Positions 25,289 through 33,472 of a stretch of DNA of 64,000 nucleotides are shown here, in pieces. A program made the translations under genes and the position numbers. Below the pieces are notes generated by a model. That model ran no database searches. It had not been told where the DNA came from and saw only the letters and a program-made list of their open reading frames with translations. The first letter of the stretch is position 1. Every line of letters begins with the position of its first letter. Origin of the DNA: Cytophagaceae bacterium (lineage in GTDB: Bacteria > Bacteroidota > Bacteroidia > Cytophagales > Flexibacteraceae). The DNA is taken from positions 1,715,800 to 1,779,799 of the forward strand of contig CANGYH010000001.1 of the NCBI GenBank assembly GCA_947458545.1, in the 5' to 3' direction.

Positions 25289-25999
25289 ATGCGCCTCCTT
25301 GCCATCGAAACCAGCACCGAAACCGGCTCTGTGGCCTGGCTAGAAGATGGCCGCTGCCTGGCCGAGCTGGTCTTCCGCCGCAAAAACAGCCACTCCGAGG
25401 TGTTGGCCGAGGCCTTGGCCCAGGTGGCTGCCTTGGCGGGCCGACGTGTGGGCGACGCCGAGGGCGTAGCCCTCTCGGCCGGGCCGGGCAGCTACACAGG
25501 GCTGCGCATCGGCACCAGCACGGCCAAGGGGCTCTGTGCGGCCCTAGGCCTGCCGCTGTACCCCATAGACACGCTGCAAGCCATGGCCTGGGCCGCGGGC
25601 AGCCATGCCCGCCTGGCAGGCGGTGCGCTGCTGGCCCCCATGCTGGATGCCCGCCGCATGGAAGTTTACACAGCCCTCTACCGCGAGGATGGCCGCGTAT
25701 TGCGCGCCTCGGCCCCGGTCATCATGGATGAGCAGTTTCTGGCCGACGTAGCCGACGACGGGCCCATCCTCTGCCTGGGCAATGGGGTGGCCAAGTGCAT
25801 CCCGCTGCTGGCAGGCCGAGGCAGCTTTATCTTTCTGCCCGAAGCCGAGCCCATGGCCCGTGCCGTGGGCGAGCTGGCCTACCTGCACATCTCGCAAGGG
25901 GGCAAGCCGGCAGACCTGGCCATGTTTGAACCCGCCTATCTGAAACCCTTTATGGGCACAGCCCCTCGCCAGCCCAACGGCAGCCTGGCAAGGGCATAA
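25289..25999 (+). CDS. tsaB: tRNA threonylcarbamoyladenosine biosynthesis protein TsaB
   Basis: The 236-residue protein has the TsaB N-terminus LAIETSTETGSVAWL, KNSHSEVLAEAL, and LSAGPGSYTGLRIGTSTAKG. It is the inactive paralogue that scaffolds TsaD and TsaE in making t6A at position 37 of ANN-decoding tRNAs. TsaD itself is not in the window. The ATG at 25289 lies 13 bp after serS, consistent with a translation-related operon. Confidence 0.94.
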   Translation: MRLLAIETSTETGSVAWLEDGRCLAELVFRRKNSHSEVLAEALAQVAALAGRRVGDAEGVALSAGPGSYTGLRIGTSTAKGLCAALGLPLYPIDTLQAMAWAAGSHARLAGGALLAPMLDARRMEVYTALYREDGRVLRASAPVIMDEQFLADVADDGPILCLGNGVAKCIPLLAGRGSFIFLPEAEPMARAVGELAYLHISQGGKPADLAMFEPAYLKPFMGTAPRQPNGSLARA

Positions 26000-26017
26000 A
26001 CCCTCTTTCTGACCTGT

Positions 26018-26653
26018 ATGCAAAGAATCCTCTGCTTGCTGGCCTGCGCCCTCTGCAGCATGGTGGCCACAGCCCAGGCCCAAGGCCGCCTAGAAGCCTT
26101 GGCAGGCAACTACCACAGCAGCCTACCCCTGGTAGGTGCGCCCGGCCTGTTCTACAAAACGGTGCACCCCGGCTTACAGGTAGGCTACGAGCATACGCTG
26201 CGGCAGGCCGGGCGCCGCCAATGGCTGTTGCGCGCACAGGCGGGGGTGTTTTACCACCGGTTTATCCAGACGGCGGTGCCGCTGACGGCCCAGGGCGTGC
26301 TGCAATGGGCACCCAGCCGCAAGCCCGATGCCCGCCTGCGTCTAGAGGCGGGGCTGGGCCTAGGCTACTGCCACAGCTTTCCGCTGACGGCCGTCTTTAA
26401 ACTGCAAGACAATGGCACCTACGCCCGCACCGAGCGGGCCGGCCGGCCGCTGGTGACCTTCAGCCTGGCCCCGGGCCTGGCCTACCGCCTGGATGCTGCC
26501 GACCGCTGGCGGCTGGCCCTGCGCTATCAAATCATGCTGCAGGCACCCTTTGTGCCGCAGTATGTACCCATGCTGCCCTACAACAGCCTGCAATTGGGCC
26601 TCAGCTACCGCCTGGGCCTGGCCTCTGCCCTACCCTCAACCCCAGCCCAGTAG
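26018..26653 (+). CDS. Predicted outer membrane beta-barrel protein, unknown family
   Basis: The 211-residue protein has a signal peptide (LCLLACALCSMVATAQAQ). It has alternating aromatic/hydrophobic strands such as LQVGYEHTL, WLLRAQAGVFYHRF, LRLEAGLGLGYCHSF and LQLGLSYRLGL, which suggests an 8-10-stranded barrel. I do not recognise a named family. It sits between tsaB (18-bp gap) and the serine hydrolase gene, whose ATG follows the stop immediately, so the last two are likely coupled. Confidence 0.7.
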   Translation: MQRILCLLACALCSMVATAQAQGRLEALAGNYHSSLPLVGAPGLFYKTVHPGLQVGYEHTLRQAGRRQWLLRAQAGVFYHRFIQTAVPLTAQGVLQWAPSRKPDARLRLEAGLGLGYCHSFPLTAVFKLQDNGTYARTERAGRPLVTFSLAPGLAYRLDAADRWRLALRYQIMLQAPFVPQYVPMLPYNSLQLGLSYRLGLASALPSTPAQ

Positions 26654-27844
26654 ATGCGTATCACAACCCTTTCTAACACTGGGCGGGCTGTTGCGCTCTT
26701 GTTAGCCCTGGCCACCGCCCTACCCGCCTGCCGCGAGGCCGAAATCCGCCCCGGGCAAGCCTGCCTGGATGGTCGCTATGCCAACAACCACCCCAAGGCA
26801 GCGGCCATTCAAGACGTGATGCAGAAGTACGTCCGCCTGGGGTTGCCTGGCATGTCTGTCTATGTGGAAGACAGCTCCGGGCGCACCTTTGCGGCCGGCG
26901 CCGGCCTGGCAGACCTGCAACGGGGGGTGCCTTTCAACGTCTGCACACCAAGCAAGGCGGCCTCCATCACCAAGCTGCAGGTGGCCACGCTGGCCCACCG
27001 CCTGGCCGAGCAAGGCCGGCTAGACCTGGACGCCCCCGTAGAGCGCTACCTGGGTACCGAGCTGCTAGCGAAGGTGCAAAACGCCCGCGGCAAGACGCTG
27101 CGCCAACTGCTCAACCACACCACGGGCATTTTTGACCTGATCACCTCGTCGGCCTTTTACCTGGCCGTGCTCAACCAGCCCAACAAGCGCTGGCAGCCCG
27201 AAGAGCTGCTGCGCTTCACGCACGGGCAAGACGGGGTGGCGCTCGGGCAGCCTTACCCGGCCTCGTACAGCAACACCAACACGCTGCTGCTGATGATGTG
27301 CATCGAGAAAGCCACCGGCCAAGACCACGTCGCCCTGCTGCGCGAGCAGATCTGGGGCCCGCTCGGCATGAGCCGCACCTACATGCAAGGCCGGGAGGAC
27401 ATTCCCGCCACGGCCGCGCACGGCTACTACGACCTGTACAACAACGGCACCGTGGCCGACGTCTCGCAGCTCATCACCGGGTCGGGCAACGGGTATGGGG
27501 GCATGTACAGCACCACCACAGACCTGCGCCAATTTATGGGGGCCTTGTTTGCCGAGCGGACGCTGGTATCGGCCGCCTCGCTGGAGCGCATGACGACGGT
27601 GCTGCAAGAGGACACCAACTTCTTTGTGGGCGAGGGCACGGTGCAAAAGCGCTTTGGCCGCCGCCGCACCCCCGGCATCGGCCACACGGGCCGAGACCTG
27701 GGCTATGTGGCCAACTGCTTCTACTACCCCAGCCAAAAGGCCTACATCATCTTCTTTGTCAACTACGGCACCAACGGCGAGAGCCGCCTCAAGCCCGTAT
27801 TCTTTGATTTTGAGGAAGAGCTGGCACGGTTGGTGCTGGACTAG
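26654..27844 (+). CDS. Serine hydrolase of the beta-lactamase/class C PBP family, lipoprotein
   Basis: The 396-residue protein has an N-terminal lipobox-like ALPAC at the end of a hydrophobic stretch, so it is probably a lipoprotein. The active-site SxxK is Ser104 in ASITKLQ. The YxN motif reads YSNTN near 205, and the HTG motif near 355 is GHTGRDLGYVANCF. Family members act as D-alanyl-D-alanine peptidases, esterases or beta-lactamases. Nothing here shows which. The stop of the beta-barrel gene directly abuts its start. Confidence 0.88.
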   Translation: MRITTLSNTGRAVALLLALATALPACREAEIRPGQACLDGRYANNHPKAAAIQDVMQKYVRLGLPGMSVYVEDSSGRTFAAGAGLADLQRGVPFNVCTPSKAASITKLQVATLAHRLAEQGRLDLDAPVERYLGTELLAKVQNARGKTLRQLLNHTTGIFDLITSSAFYLAVLNQPNKRWQPEELLRFTHGQDGVALGQPYPASYSNTNTLLLMMCIEKATGQDHVALLREQIWGPLGMSRTYMQGREDIPATAAHGYYDLYNNGTVADVSQLITGSGNGYGGMYSTTTDLRQFMGALFAERTLVSAASLERMTTVLQEDTNFFVGEGTVQKRFGRRRTPGIGHTGRDLGYVANCFYYPSQKAYIIFFVNYGTNGESRLKPVFFDFEEELARLVLD

Positions 27845-28152
27845 GCACCGCGACTATTTAGCGGTGTGTCGCTTTTTTGGTGATAGATACCATGAACAAG
27901 TGCCTCCATTTTTTCAGTATCGACTGAGTAATGGACGAGATAGGGAAAGGCTCCTACGGGCCGACACTTGACGTTCTTATATCGTACTTGATGGGTATTC
28001 CATAGCTGGGATATTCTCTCAAAGCTGAACTCAAGATCGTCAAGGAAGCGCTCTGCTAAATCGACAGAATTCGTGGCATAGTAGCCATATGCATTGGCAA
28101 TGTCCAGATCAGCCTCAGGACTTAGTACGATTTCCAATGGCCTATCTGCCAT
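27841..28152 (-). CDS. RelE/ParE-type toxin
   Basis: The 103-residue protein has the RelE/ParE shape: IVLSPEADLDIANAYGYYA, then helical LAERFLDDLEFSFERI and a beta end with PYLVHYSVDTEKMEALVHGIYH. ParE toxins poison gyrase and RelE toxins cleave mRNA on ribosomes. This one looks more ParE-like, but the target cannot be fixed. It overlaps the antitoxin frame by 11 bp and its stop overlaps the converging serine hydrolase stop by 4 bp. Confidence 0.85.
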   Translation of the reverse strand: MADRPLEIVLSPEADLDIANAYGYYATNSVDLAERFLDDLEFSFERISQLWNTHQVRYKNVKCRPVGAFPYLVHYSVDTEKMEALVHGIYHQKSDTPLNSRGA

Positions 28153-28345
28153 ACTTCTTCTTTAGCTCACTCCATGGCCTGTAATCTTCAGGCCTTGTGG
28201 CCGCTATACGCCGCAATGTTTCAGCTACTTGCCAATCTGGAATCTCCATTGGATTGGTGCCTGCATCGTTGAATCGCAACTCCTGCATGAGGGCATAAAA
28301 CTCTTCGAGCCTATGGTCTTCGATATCTATGGTAATGGTGGCCAT
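28142..28345 (-). CDS. Antitoxin partner of the RelE/ParE toxin
   Basis: The 67-residue protein from the ATG at 28345 (ATITIDIEDHRLEEFYALMQ) has a short beta strand followed by helices and a Pro/Trp-containing tail (DWQVAETLRRI). The layout fits a ribbon-helix-helix-like antitoxin. Upstream, TATATTAG occurs twice 21 bp apart, once just before the ATG; these could be operator or -7-like boxes. The role is inferred from overlap with the toxin gene. Confidence 0.72.
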   Translation of the reverse strand: MATITIDIEDHRLEEFYALMQELRFNDAGTNPMEIPDWQVAETLRRIAATRPEDYRPWSELKKKYGR

Positions 28346-28538
28346 ACTAATATAGGTTTGAGTTACTCTAATATATGCCATTTAGCAGTCAATGTCAAGG
28401 GTGGGCTTAGGCCGACGATCGGCATCTCAGCCAGAGCGGGCAACGATTTTGCCGCTGCGGAGGTTATATCCCTGCCTGGCTTGCCGGCAGCCGTATCTTC
28501 GTCCGCTGTTTGTGCCTGCCTCATCTGCCAACTCTTTT

Positions 28539-28952
28539 ATGTCTGCGCCCGACGACCCACGCCCACGGCTCCGCGTCTGCTGTGCCGTTATCGAGCGCGG
28601 GGGCAAGCTGCTGGCGGCCCGCAGGCCCCAAGGACGGCAACTGGCAGGCAAGTGGGAGTTTCCAGGAGGCAAAGTCGAACCCTCTGAAACAGACGAGCAA
28701 TGCCTCGTGCGCGAGGTTTTCGAAGAGCTCGGCGTGCGCGTAGAAATTGTCCGCAAACTCAAAGAACGGCCCATTGCAGGTAGCTACATATGCCTGGTGC
28801 CCTTCCTCTGCCGGCTCACCTTAGGCGAGCCGCAGCCCTTAGTCCACGAGGCCTTGCAATGGCTGGCCCCGGCAGACCTGCCCGCACTAGACTGGGCCCC
28901 GGCCGACATCCCCATCTGGGAGCAGTGGCTGCTTGAGCGGCCTTCAGCCTAA
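28539..28952 (+). CDS. NUDIX hydrolase, MutT-like 8-oxo-dGTP diphosphatase
   Basis: The 137-residue protein contains a complete NUDIX box near residues 41-63: GGKVEPSETDEQ, then REVFEELGV. Before it is VCCAVIERGGKLLAARR, a MutT-type entry. MutT removes 8-oxo-dGTP from the nucleotide pool to prevent A:T to C:G transversions. A C-terminal WLAPADLPALDWAP matches the MutT/CTP pyrophosphohydrolase tail. I start at 28539 since the residues before it are not conserved-looking. Confidence 0.88.
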   Translation: MSAPDDPRPRLRVCCAVIERGGKLLAARRPQGRQLAGKWEFPGGKVEPSETDEQCLVREVFEELGVRVEIVRKLKERPIAGSYICLVPFLCRLTLGEPQPLVHEALQWLAPADLPALDWAPADIPIWEQWLLERPSA

Positions 28953-28961
28953 AAATTAGCG

Positions 28962-28993
28962 TTGGCCCAGCCCACGCCCTGCCTCTATATTTG
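28962..28993 (+). promoter_or_regulatory. Promoter of tRNA-Val
   Basis: TTG at 28962-28964 and TATATTTG at 28986-28993 are 21 bp apart, matching the Bacteroidota consensus. The tRNA begins 36 nt downstream, so a short 5' leader is removed. Confidence 0.75.
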
Positions 28994-29029
28994 CACCCCA
29001 GCCCGCCCAAGGCCAAGGCTGATTTTCTT

Positions 29030-29104
29030 GGAGCGTTAGCTCAGTTGGTTCAGAGCACTACCTTGACAGGGTAGGGGTCACTGGTTCGAGCCCAGTACGC
29101 TCCA
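29030..29104 (+). tRNA. tRNA-Val (anticodon GAC)
   Basis: The cloverleaf has acceptor GGAGCGT with ACGCTCC, anticodon stem CTACC with GGTAG around TTGACAG (anticodon GAC, reads GTC/GTT) and T stem ACTGG with CCAGT around TTCGAGC. Discriminator A; CCA is not encoded. Confidence 0.96.
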
Positions 29105-29123
29105 CGCATCACACACGTATTAT

Positions 29124-29157
29124 AAAGCCCGTACAGCCTCGGCCGTGCGGGCTTTTT
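29124..29157 (+). terminator. Terminator after tRNA-Val
   Basis: AAAGCCCG and CGGGCTTT pair, with an extended imperfect inner stem, followed by TTTTT. Confidence 0.85.
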
Positions 29158-29259
29158 GCGTTCAAGGCCGCAACTCTCCCCCAGAAAAAAGGGCCAACCC
29201 CAGGCTAAGCATGCCGTAGTAAAGGCAGCAACACACCCAAAGCACCACAGCCCATAACC

Positions 29260-29907
29260 ATGAAAATCTATTTGATAGCAACGGCGCTATGGGGCATTTC
29301 GGCCCTCACGGCATTAGGCCAGGCCGGTGGATCTGGTGCCGGCGGCGGCACGGCAGGCATGTCCGGCGGCACCCAAGGGCAGGCCGCGGCCACCACAGGC
29401 AAAAGCCAATCCTCTGCCAAAGACAAAGCCATGGTGCAGCGGGTACGCGCCCGCAGCAGCAAGAGCAGCACCATGTCTGCCACCACGCGCAGCGGCAACC
29501 AGTCTCGCAACGGGGGCAACAGCGGCCGCACCATGCGCTCTAGCGGAAACGGCACCACAAGCAGCAGCAGCAATACCAGCGGAATGACGGGGGCTACATC
29601 TATGCGGCAGGCAAAGCCTGCCCGCACAGACGTCACCGCCCGCGAGCCCGGCCAGGGCGGCTACAACGGCGCCGCCATGGGCGGTGGCGAAGGCCGCACC
29701 GAGACCAGCACCTACGCAGGCCAAGGCAGCCAGGCCGGGGCCAATGCCGGTGCGGTCAACCGCAACCCGCCCGATCAGCCCCCGGCCAATGCAAAAGGCA
29801 CCCGATACCCCGGTGGATCGGGCAGCCAGGGTGGGGCCAGTGGCGGGGCATCTCAAAGCAGCTACGGCACCGGCAGCCATACCGATCAGCACAGCAATCC
29901 CCGCTAA
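29260..29907 (+). CDS. Secreted Gly/Ser/Thr/Ala-rich low-complexity protein
   Basis: The 215-residue protein has a signal peptide (YLIATALWGISALTALGQ). The rest is almost entirely Gly, Ser, Thr, Ala, Asn, Gln and Arg (GGSGAGGGTAGMSGG, SSSNTSGMTGATS, YPGGSGSQGGASGGASQSS) with no globular domain visible. It should be intrinsically disordered and exported to the periplasm or beyond. It is the first of three similar small secreted genes in a row. No family is recognised and no function is assigned. Confidence 0.68.
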   Translation: MKIYLIATALWGISALTALGQAGGSGAGGGTAGMSGGTQGQAAATTGKSQSSAKDKAMVQRVRARSSKSSTMSATTRSGNQSRNGGNSGRTMRSSGNGTTSSSSNTSGMTGATSMRQAKPARTDVTAREPGQGGYNGAAMGGGEGRTETSTYAGQGSQAGANAGAVNRNPPDQPPANAKGTRYPGGSGSQGGASGGASQSSYGTGSHTDQHSNPR

Positions 29908-29967
29908 CGCCCCGGCGGCTGGCCGCCTTGGCACCAGCACAATCACTCCCCCAATCCTGCACCGATT

Positions 29968-30216
29968 ATGAAGTTCGCCCTCATGTATGCTACGCTCTTG
30001 CTGGTTTGCGCCATGGTTCTGGCACAGACCCAGCCAAAACCCGCTGCAACCCCAACGCCTCAAAAGAAAGAAGCCGCCGCACGCCGCGCAGCAGCCAAGC
30101 GCACCCAGCGCGCCACCCAAAAGCAGACGGTAGAGTCATACTACGGCCCGGGCGCGGGCGGTGCTGCCGAAAAAGCACGGACACCCGTCAACCAACCCTC
30201 TAACACACCTCAATAG
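29968..30216 (+). CDS. Small secreted basic low-complexity protein
   Basis: The 82-residue protein has a signal peptide (ALMYATLLLVCAMVLAQ). A mature part of about 63 residues is rich in Lys, Arg, Ala, Thr and Gln (KKEAAARRAAAKRTQRATQ) and ends with Pro/Asn/Thr. It is strongly basic, possibly binding polyanions such as polysaccharide or DNA outside the cell. It lies 60 bp after the Gly-rich gene in the same direction. Family unknown. Confidence 0.62.
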   Translation: MKFALMYATLLLVCAMVLAQTQPKPAATPTPQKKEAAARRAAAKRTQRATQKQTVESYYGPGAGGAAEKARTPVNQPSNTPQ

Positions 30217-30225
30217 CTTGGGCTT

Positions 30226-30348
30226 ATGGTCATTTCACAATTAGCCTAACGCTGTTTTGCTCCCCCTCTCCCCTAGAGGGGGAGAGGGGGCTGGGGGGTG
30301 AGGGGGTGCTCCCCTTGCACAATGTTAGGGTACATGCGAAATGACCAT
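30226..30348. repeat. 123-bp palindromic, MITE-like or REP-like element
   Basis: The outer arms ATGGTCATTTC (30226-30236) and GAAATGACCAT (30338-30348) are perfect inverted repeats. Inside, CCTAAC pairs with GTTAGG. The centre holds a C/G-rich hairpin with CCCCCTCTCCCC, then GGGGGAGAGGGGG, and a GGGGGGTGAGGGGG tail. The layout suggests a non-autonomous mobile element or a large REP-type repeat. No transposase or clear target duplication is visible. Confidence 0.62.
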
Positions 30349-30376
30349 TAGCCTCATCTCCAGCGCTATGCGTAAT

Positions 30377-30736
30377 ATGAAAACGATTTTCTTAATCGCG
30401 CTCGCACTGGCGACGGCCACTGCCGCCTGGGCGCAGAGCACCCCCACCAGCAGCCCCGCCAACGGGCCAGGCTCGGGCAACCGCACCACCAGCAGCGACA
30501 ACCCGCCCATGGGCGGAGGCAACCCACCCGGCACCGGCGTCTCTGACGGCAACCAGACCATTATGCCCAATGGCCAGCCCATGTGGCGCAACCAAGAGGG
30601 CACCCCTGTGCCTGCCAGCCAGGGCGAATCTGCCGGTAATCTCGGTATGGGCGTGCAAGGGGCGGGGCAGCCTGCCACTGCCGCTCCGGCGGCCAAGGGC
30701 AAGGCCAAGTCTAAAAGCAAGACCAAACCGCAGTAG
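30377..30736 (+). CDS. Secreted Gly/Pro/Asn/Ser-rich low-complexity protein with Lys-rich tail
   Basis: The 119-residue protein has a signal peptide (TIFLIALALATATAAWAQ). A disordered mature region is rich in Gly, Asn, Pro and Ser (SSPANGPGSGNRTTSSDNPP) and ends in a basic tail (AKGKAKSKSKTKPQ). The start is the ATG at 30377 or 30368; an earlier ATG falls inside the palindromic element. It is the third gene of the low-complexity trio. Its stop is 14 bp from the converging yifB stop. Function unknown. Confidence 0.64.
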   Translation: MKTIFLIALALATATAAWAQSTPTSSPANGPGSGNRTTSSDNPPMGGGNPPGTGVSDGNQTIMPNGQPMWRNQEGTPVPASQGESAGNLGMGVQGAGQPATAAPAAKGKAKSKSKTKPQ

Positions 30737-30752
30737 CCATGCCGCCTGAGGG

Positions 30753-32294
30753 CTACTTCTCGCCCCAGCTCTTACGATCGAGGCTGCGGTATTGAATGGC
30801 TTCTGAGACGTGCACAGGGCTGATGGCATCGGCACCGTCGAGGTCTGCAATGGTGCGGCTCACTTTAAGGATGCGCTCGAAGGCGCGGGCCGAGAGGCCA
30901 AGCCGGTCCATCGCCGTCTTGAGCAATGCCATGCTCTCGTCTGTCAGGTTACAGTATCGGCGCACGGCCCGGGCATCCATCATGGCATTGCTGTACACAC
31001 CGGGTTGGTCGGCAAAGCGTGCCGTCTGAACGGAGCGCGCCCGCTCCACCCGCTCTCGGATGGAGGATGACGACTCTTGGCGGCGGCGGCTCGTCATGGC
31101 ATCGAAGCTGACGGGTGTAACCTCCACGTGCAGGTCTATCCGGTCCATCAACGGGCCCGAAATGCGGTTGATATACTTCTGCACAGAGCCCGGCGGGCAG
31201 ACGCACGGCTTATCCGGATGGTTGTAGAACCCGCAGGGGCAGGGATTCATAGAGGCCACCAGCATGAAGTTGGCCGGAAACTCCACCGACACCTTGGCCC
31301 TGCTGATGGCCACACGGCGATCTTCCAGCGGTTGGCGCATCACCTCCAGCACGCCGCGCTTAAACTCGGGCAGCTCGTCTAAAAACAGCACCCCGTTGTG
31401 CGCCAGCGATATCTCGCCCGGTTGGGGAATGCTGCCACCCCCGATAAGAGCAATGTCAGAAACCGTGTGGTGGGGGCTGCGGAACGGCCGCGAGGCCACC
31501 AGCGAGGCCTGCCGCCCCAGCTTGCCCGCCACAGAGTGGATCTTGGTCGTCTCCAGCGCCTCGGCCAGCGTGAGCGGGGGCAAGATGCCGGGCAGACGCT
31601 TGGCCAGCATGGTCTTGCCTGCCCCGGGCGGGCCTATCATGATGACGTTATGGCCTCCGGCCGCGGCAATCTCCAGGGCACGTTTGATGTTCTCCTGGCC
31701 CTGCACGGCATCAAAGTCAGCCTCAGGTAGGGCAAAGCTGTGGGCAAAAAGCTCGCGGGTGTCGCGCACGGTGGGCTCTACCTCCATTTTCCCCTTCAAG
31801 AACTGCACCGCCTCTTGCAAGGTATCTACCCCATAGATATTGAGCTGATTGACGATGGCCGCCTCCTCGGCATTGGCCTTGGGCATGATGAAGCCCTCGA
31901 ACCCCTGCCGCCGCGCCTCGATGGCAATGGGCAAAATGCCCTTGATGGGCCTCAGCTCTCCGGTAAGCGATAGCTCGCCCATGATGAGCAGCTTGTCGAG
32001 CCGCTCCATGGGGATTTGGTGCGTGGCGGCCATCATTCCCAGGCAGATGGGCAAATCGTAGGCCGAGCCCTCTTTCCGAATGTCTGCCGGCGCCAGCGAG
32101 ATGACCATGCGCGTGCGAGGCACGTAGTAGCCATACTGCCGCATGGCAGACTCGATGCGGTCTCGCGCCTCTTTTACAGACGAGTCTGGCAGGCCAACCA
32201 TCTGGTAGTAGCGCCCCTCCGACACGTCCACCTCTATGGTGATGGTGTGGGCACTTACGCCATAAACGGCAGATCCAAATACGCGGGCAATCAT
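30753..32294 (-). CDS. YifB/ComM family Mg-chelatase-like AAA ATPase
   Basis: The 513-residue protein has an N-terminal Lon-substrate-like domain (ITIEVDVSEGRYYQMVGLPD, then LAPADIRKEGSAYDLPI). The AAA module follows, with Walker A GPPGAGKTMLAKRLPG near 215-230 and Walker B GVLFLDELPEF near 295. Next is a Cys-rich NPCPCGFYNHPDKPCVCPPG segment, and a C-terminal helical Mg_chelatase_C region. ComM homologues are branch-migration helicases used in natural transformation. Competence here is only inferred. Confidence 0.92.
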   Translation of the reverse strand: MIARVFGSAVYGVSAHTITIEVDVSEGRYYQMVGLPDSSVKEARDRIESAMRQYGYYVPRTRMVISLAPADIRKEGSAYDLPICLGMMAATHQIPMERLDKLLIMGELSLTGELRPIKGILPIAIEARRQGFEGFIMPKANAEEAAIVNQLNIYGVDTLQEAVQFLKGKMEVEPTVRDTRELFAHSFALPEADFDAVQGQENIKRALEIAAAGGHNVIMIGPPGAGKTMLAKRLPGILPPLTLAEALETTKIHSVAGKLGRQASLVASRPFRSPHHTVSDIALIGGGSIPQPGEISLAHNGVLFLDELPEFKRGVLEVMRQPLEDRRVAISRAKVSVEFPANFMLVASMNPCPCGFYNHPDKPCVCPPGSVQKYINRISGPLMDRIDLHVEVTPVSFDAMTSRRRQESSSSIRERVERARSVQTARFADQPGVYSNAMMDARAVRRYCNLTDESMALLKTAMDRLGLSARAFERILKVSRTIADLDGADAISPVHVSEAIQYRSLDRKSWGEK

Positions 32295-32405
32295 AGAGGC
32301 AGGGGGTTGGGGTCTGCCCCAAAACTACCTGCCCCCTACAAGGGCCTCAAAATGCGCGAAGCAGCGTTGCGCGCATTGCCTTAAAAGCCCCTAACAGGCG
32401 CGCAC

Positions 32406-33287
32406 CTACTGATTCCTGTACGTAATGTAGAAGATAAACAGCAAGCCTGCCGTACCGGTAATCAGGTTGCCAATGGTGCCGACATCGCGCAGCACGTCTA
32501 GCGTTGGCCTGCGCCCGGGCTCAACGTATATGATGTCGTTGGGGCGGATGATCAGGTCTGTTTTTGCCAGCGTATGGATGTGGGTCAGGTCCACGATCTG
32601 CACTTCGGGCTTGCTCAAATCTCCGCGGATGATGCGGATGCGTTGCATCTGGCTGTAAACACCAATGTTGCCTGCCGAGGCCAGCACCTCTATCAGGCTG
32701 GTATTTTCATTCTCTAGGGGTACTATCCGGCCTTGTACGGGTGTGGCAATGATACCGGCGCCCCCAACGCCCACGGCCGTAAACAAAATGCAACGGCGGT
32801 TTGCTACCCGAGATAACACGAAGCAGTTTTGGTAAAACACGCTGTACCGCTGCGCCAGTACAGAGTCTAGCTGGCGGATATTGAGATTTTCTACAGGTAC
32901 CAGCCCTACCATCGGCAAGAGGACGTCTCCGCGCTCGGTTACCAGGTAGCGGGCCCGGCCTGTGCCGCCTACAGCGCCCGCCTGCCCTTGCACCCCGGGC
33001 TGCCCCACAGCCGCCCCCGTGGCGCCTGCAATCTGCAGTTGGCGGCCTAGCTCGGCATTGGGATCAATCAGCAGCTCTCCGCCGTTGGTAAAGAGCTGAA
33101 ACTCGATAAAGTCATTTTTGCGGACCCTGTATTGGCGCTCCGCAACGCCCACCTGCTGCTTGAGGTAGGCCTTGTCGGCCTCGTCGTCTACACGAAAAAC
33201 AATGTCTTGGCGGTAGTACCGGCAAGACGAAAATACCAGCGCCAGCAGTGGCAGCAGCAAAAAGTAGTGAGCGAGGCGGCGATGCAT
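32406..33287 (-). CDS. Polysaccharide export lipoprotein (Wza/BexD-like)
   Basis: The 293-residue protein has a lipobox (LLALVFSSC). A polysaccharide export domain follows with YRVRKNDFIEFQLFTNGGE and a YLVTERGDVLLPMVGLV, then an SLBB-like segment (VGGAGIIATPVQGRI) and INDLIIRPNDIIYVEPGRR in the final third. A C-terminal hydrophobic helix (TGTAGLLFIFYITYRN) probably spans the outer membrane. It should form the outer membrane channel for capsule or exopolysaccharide. A TATCTTTG box on the minus strand at 33432-33439 could drive it. No Wzc-like partner is adjacent. Confidence 0.87.
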   Translation of the reverse strand: MHRRLAHYFLLLPLLALVFSSCRYYRQDIVFRVDDEADKAYLKQQVGVAERQYRVRKNDFIEFQLFTNGGELLIDPNAELGRQLQIAGATGAAVGQPGVQGQAGAVGGTGRARYLVTERGDVLLPMVGLVPVENLNIRQLDSVLAQRYSVFYQNCFVLSRVANRRCILFTAVGVGGAGIIATPVQGRIVPLENENTSLIEVLASAGNIGVYSQMQRIRIIRGDLSKPEVQIVDLTHIHTLAKTDLIIRPNDIIYVEPGRRPTLDVLRDVGTIGNLITGTAGLLFIFYITYRNQ

Positions 33288-33472
33288 GGTTGTCAGCACC
33301 CAGTTTGGCTAAGCGCCGCATGGCCGGCGGCTGGGCCAGGTAGGCTGGGTAGGGCGTATCAAGCAGGGGCTGGGTTGGGCTAAGGCATAAACCTTAGGCC
33401 GTATAGGGCAGTTGCTGCCTGCTTTACAGCCCAAAGATAGGAACACTGCCTACGATAGCCCAGGCCCTGCCT

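Noticed and set aside
30341..30376. Upstream start of the third low-complexity gene inside the palindromic element
   Set aside because: Its residues before 30368 or 30377 do not fit a signal peptide start and belong to the element.
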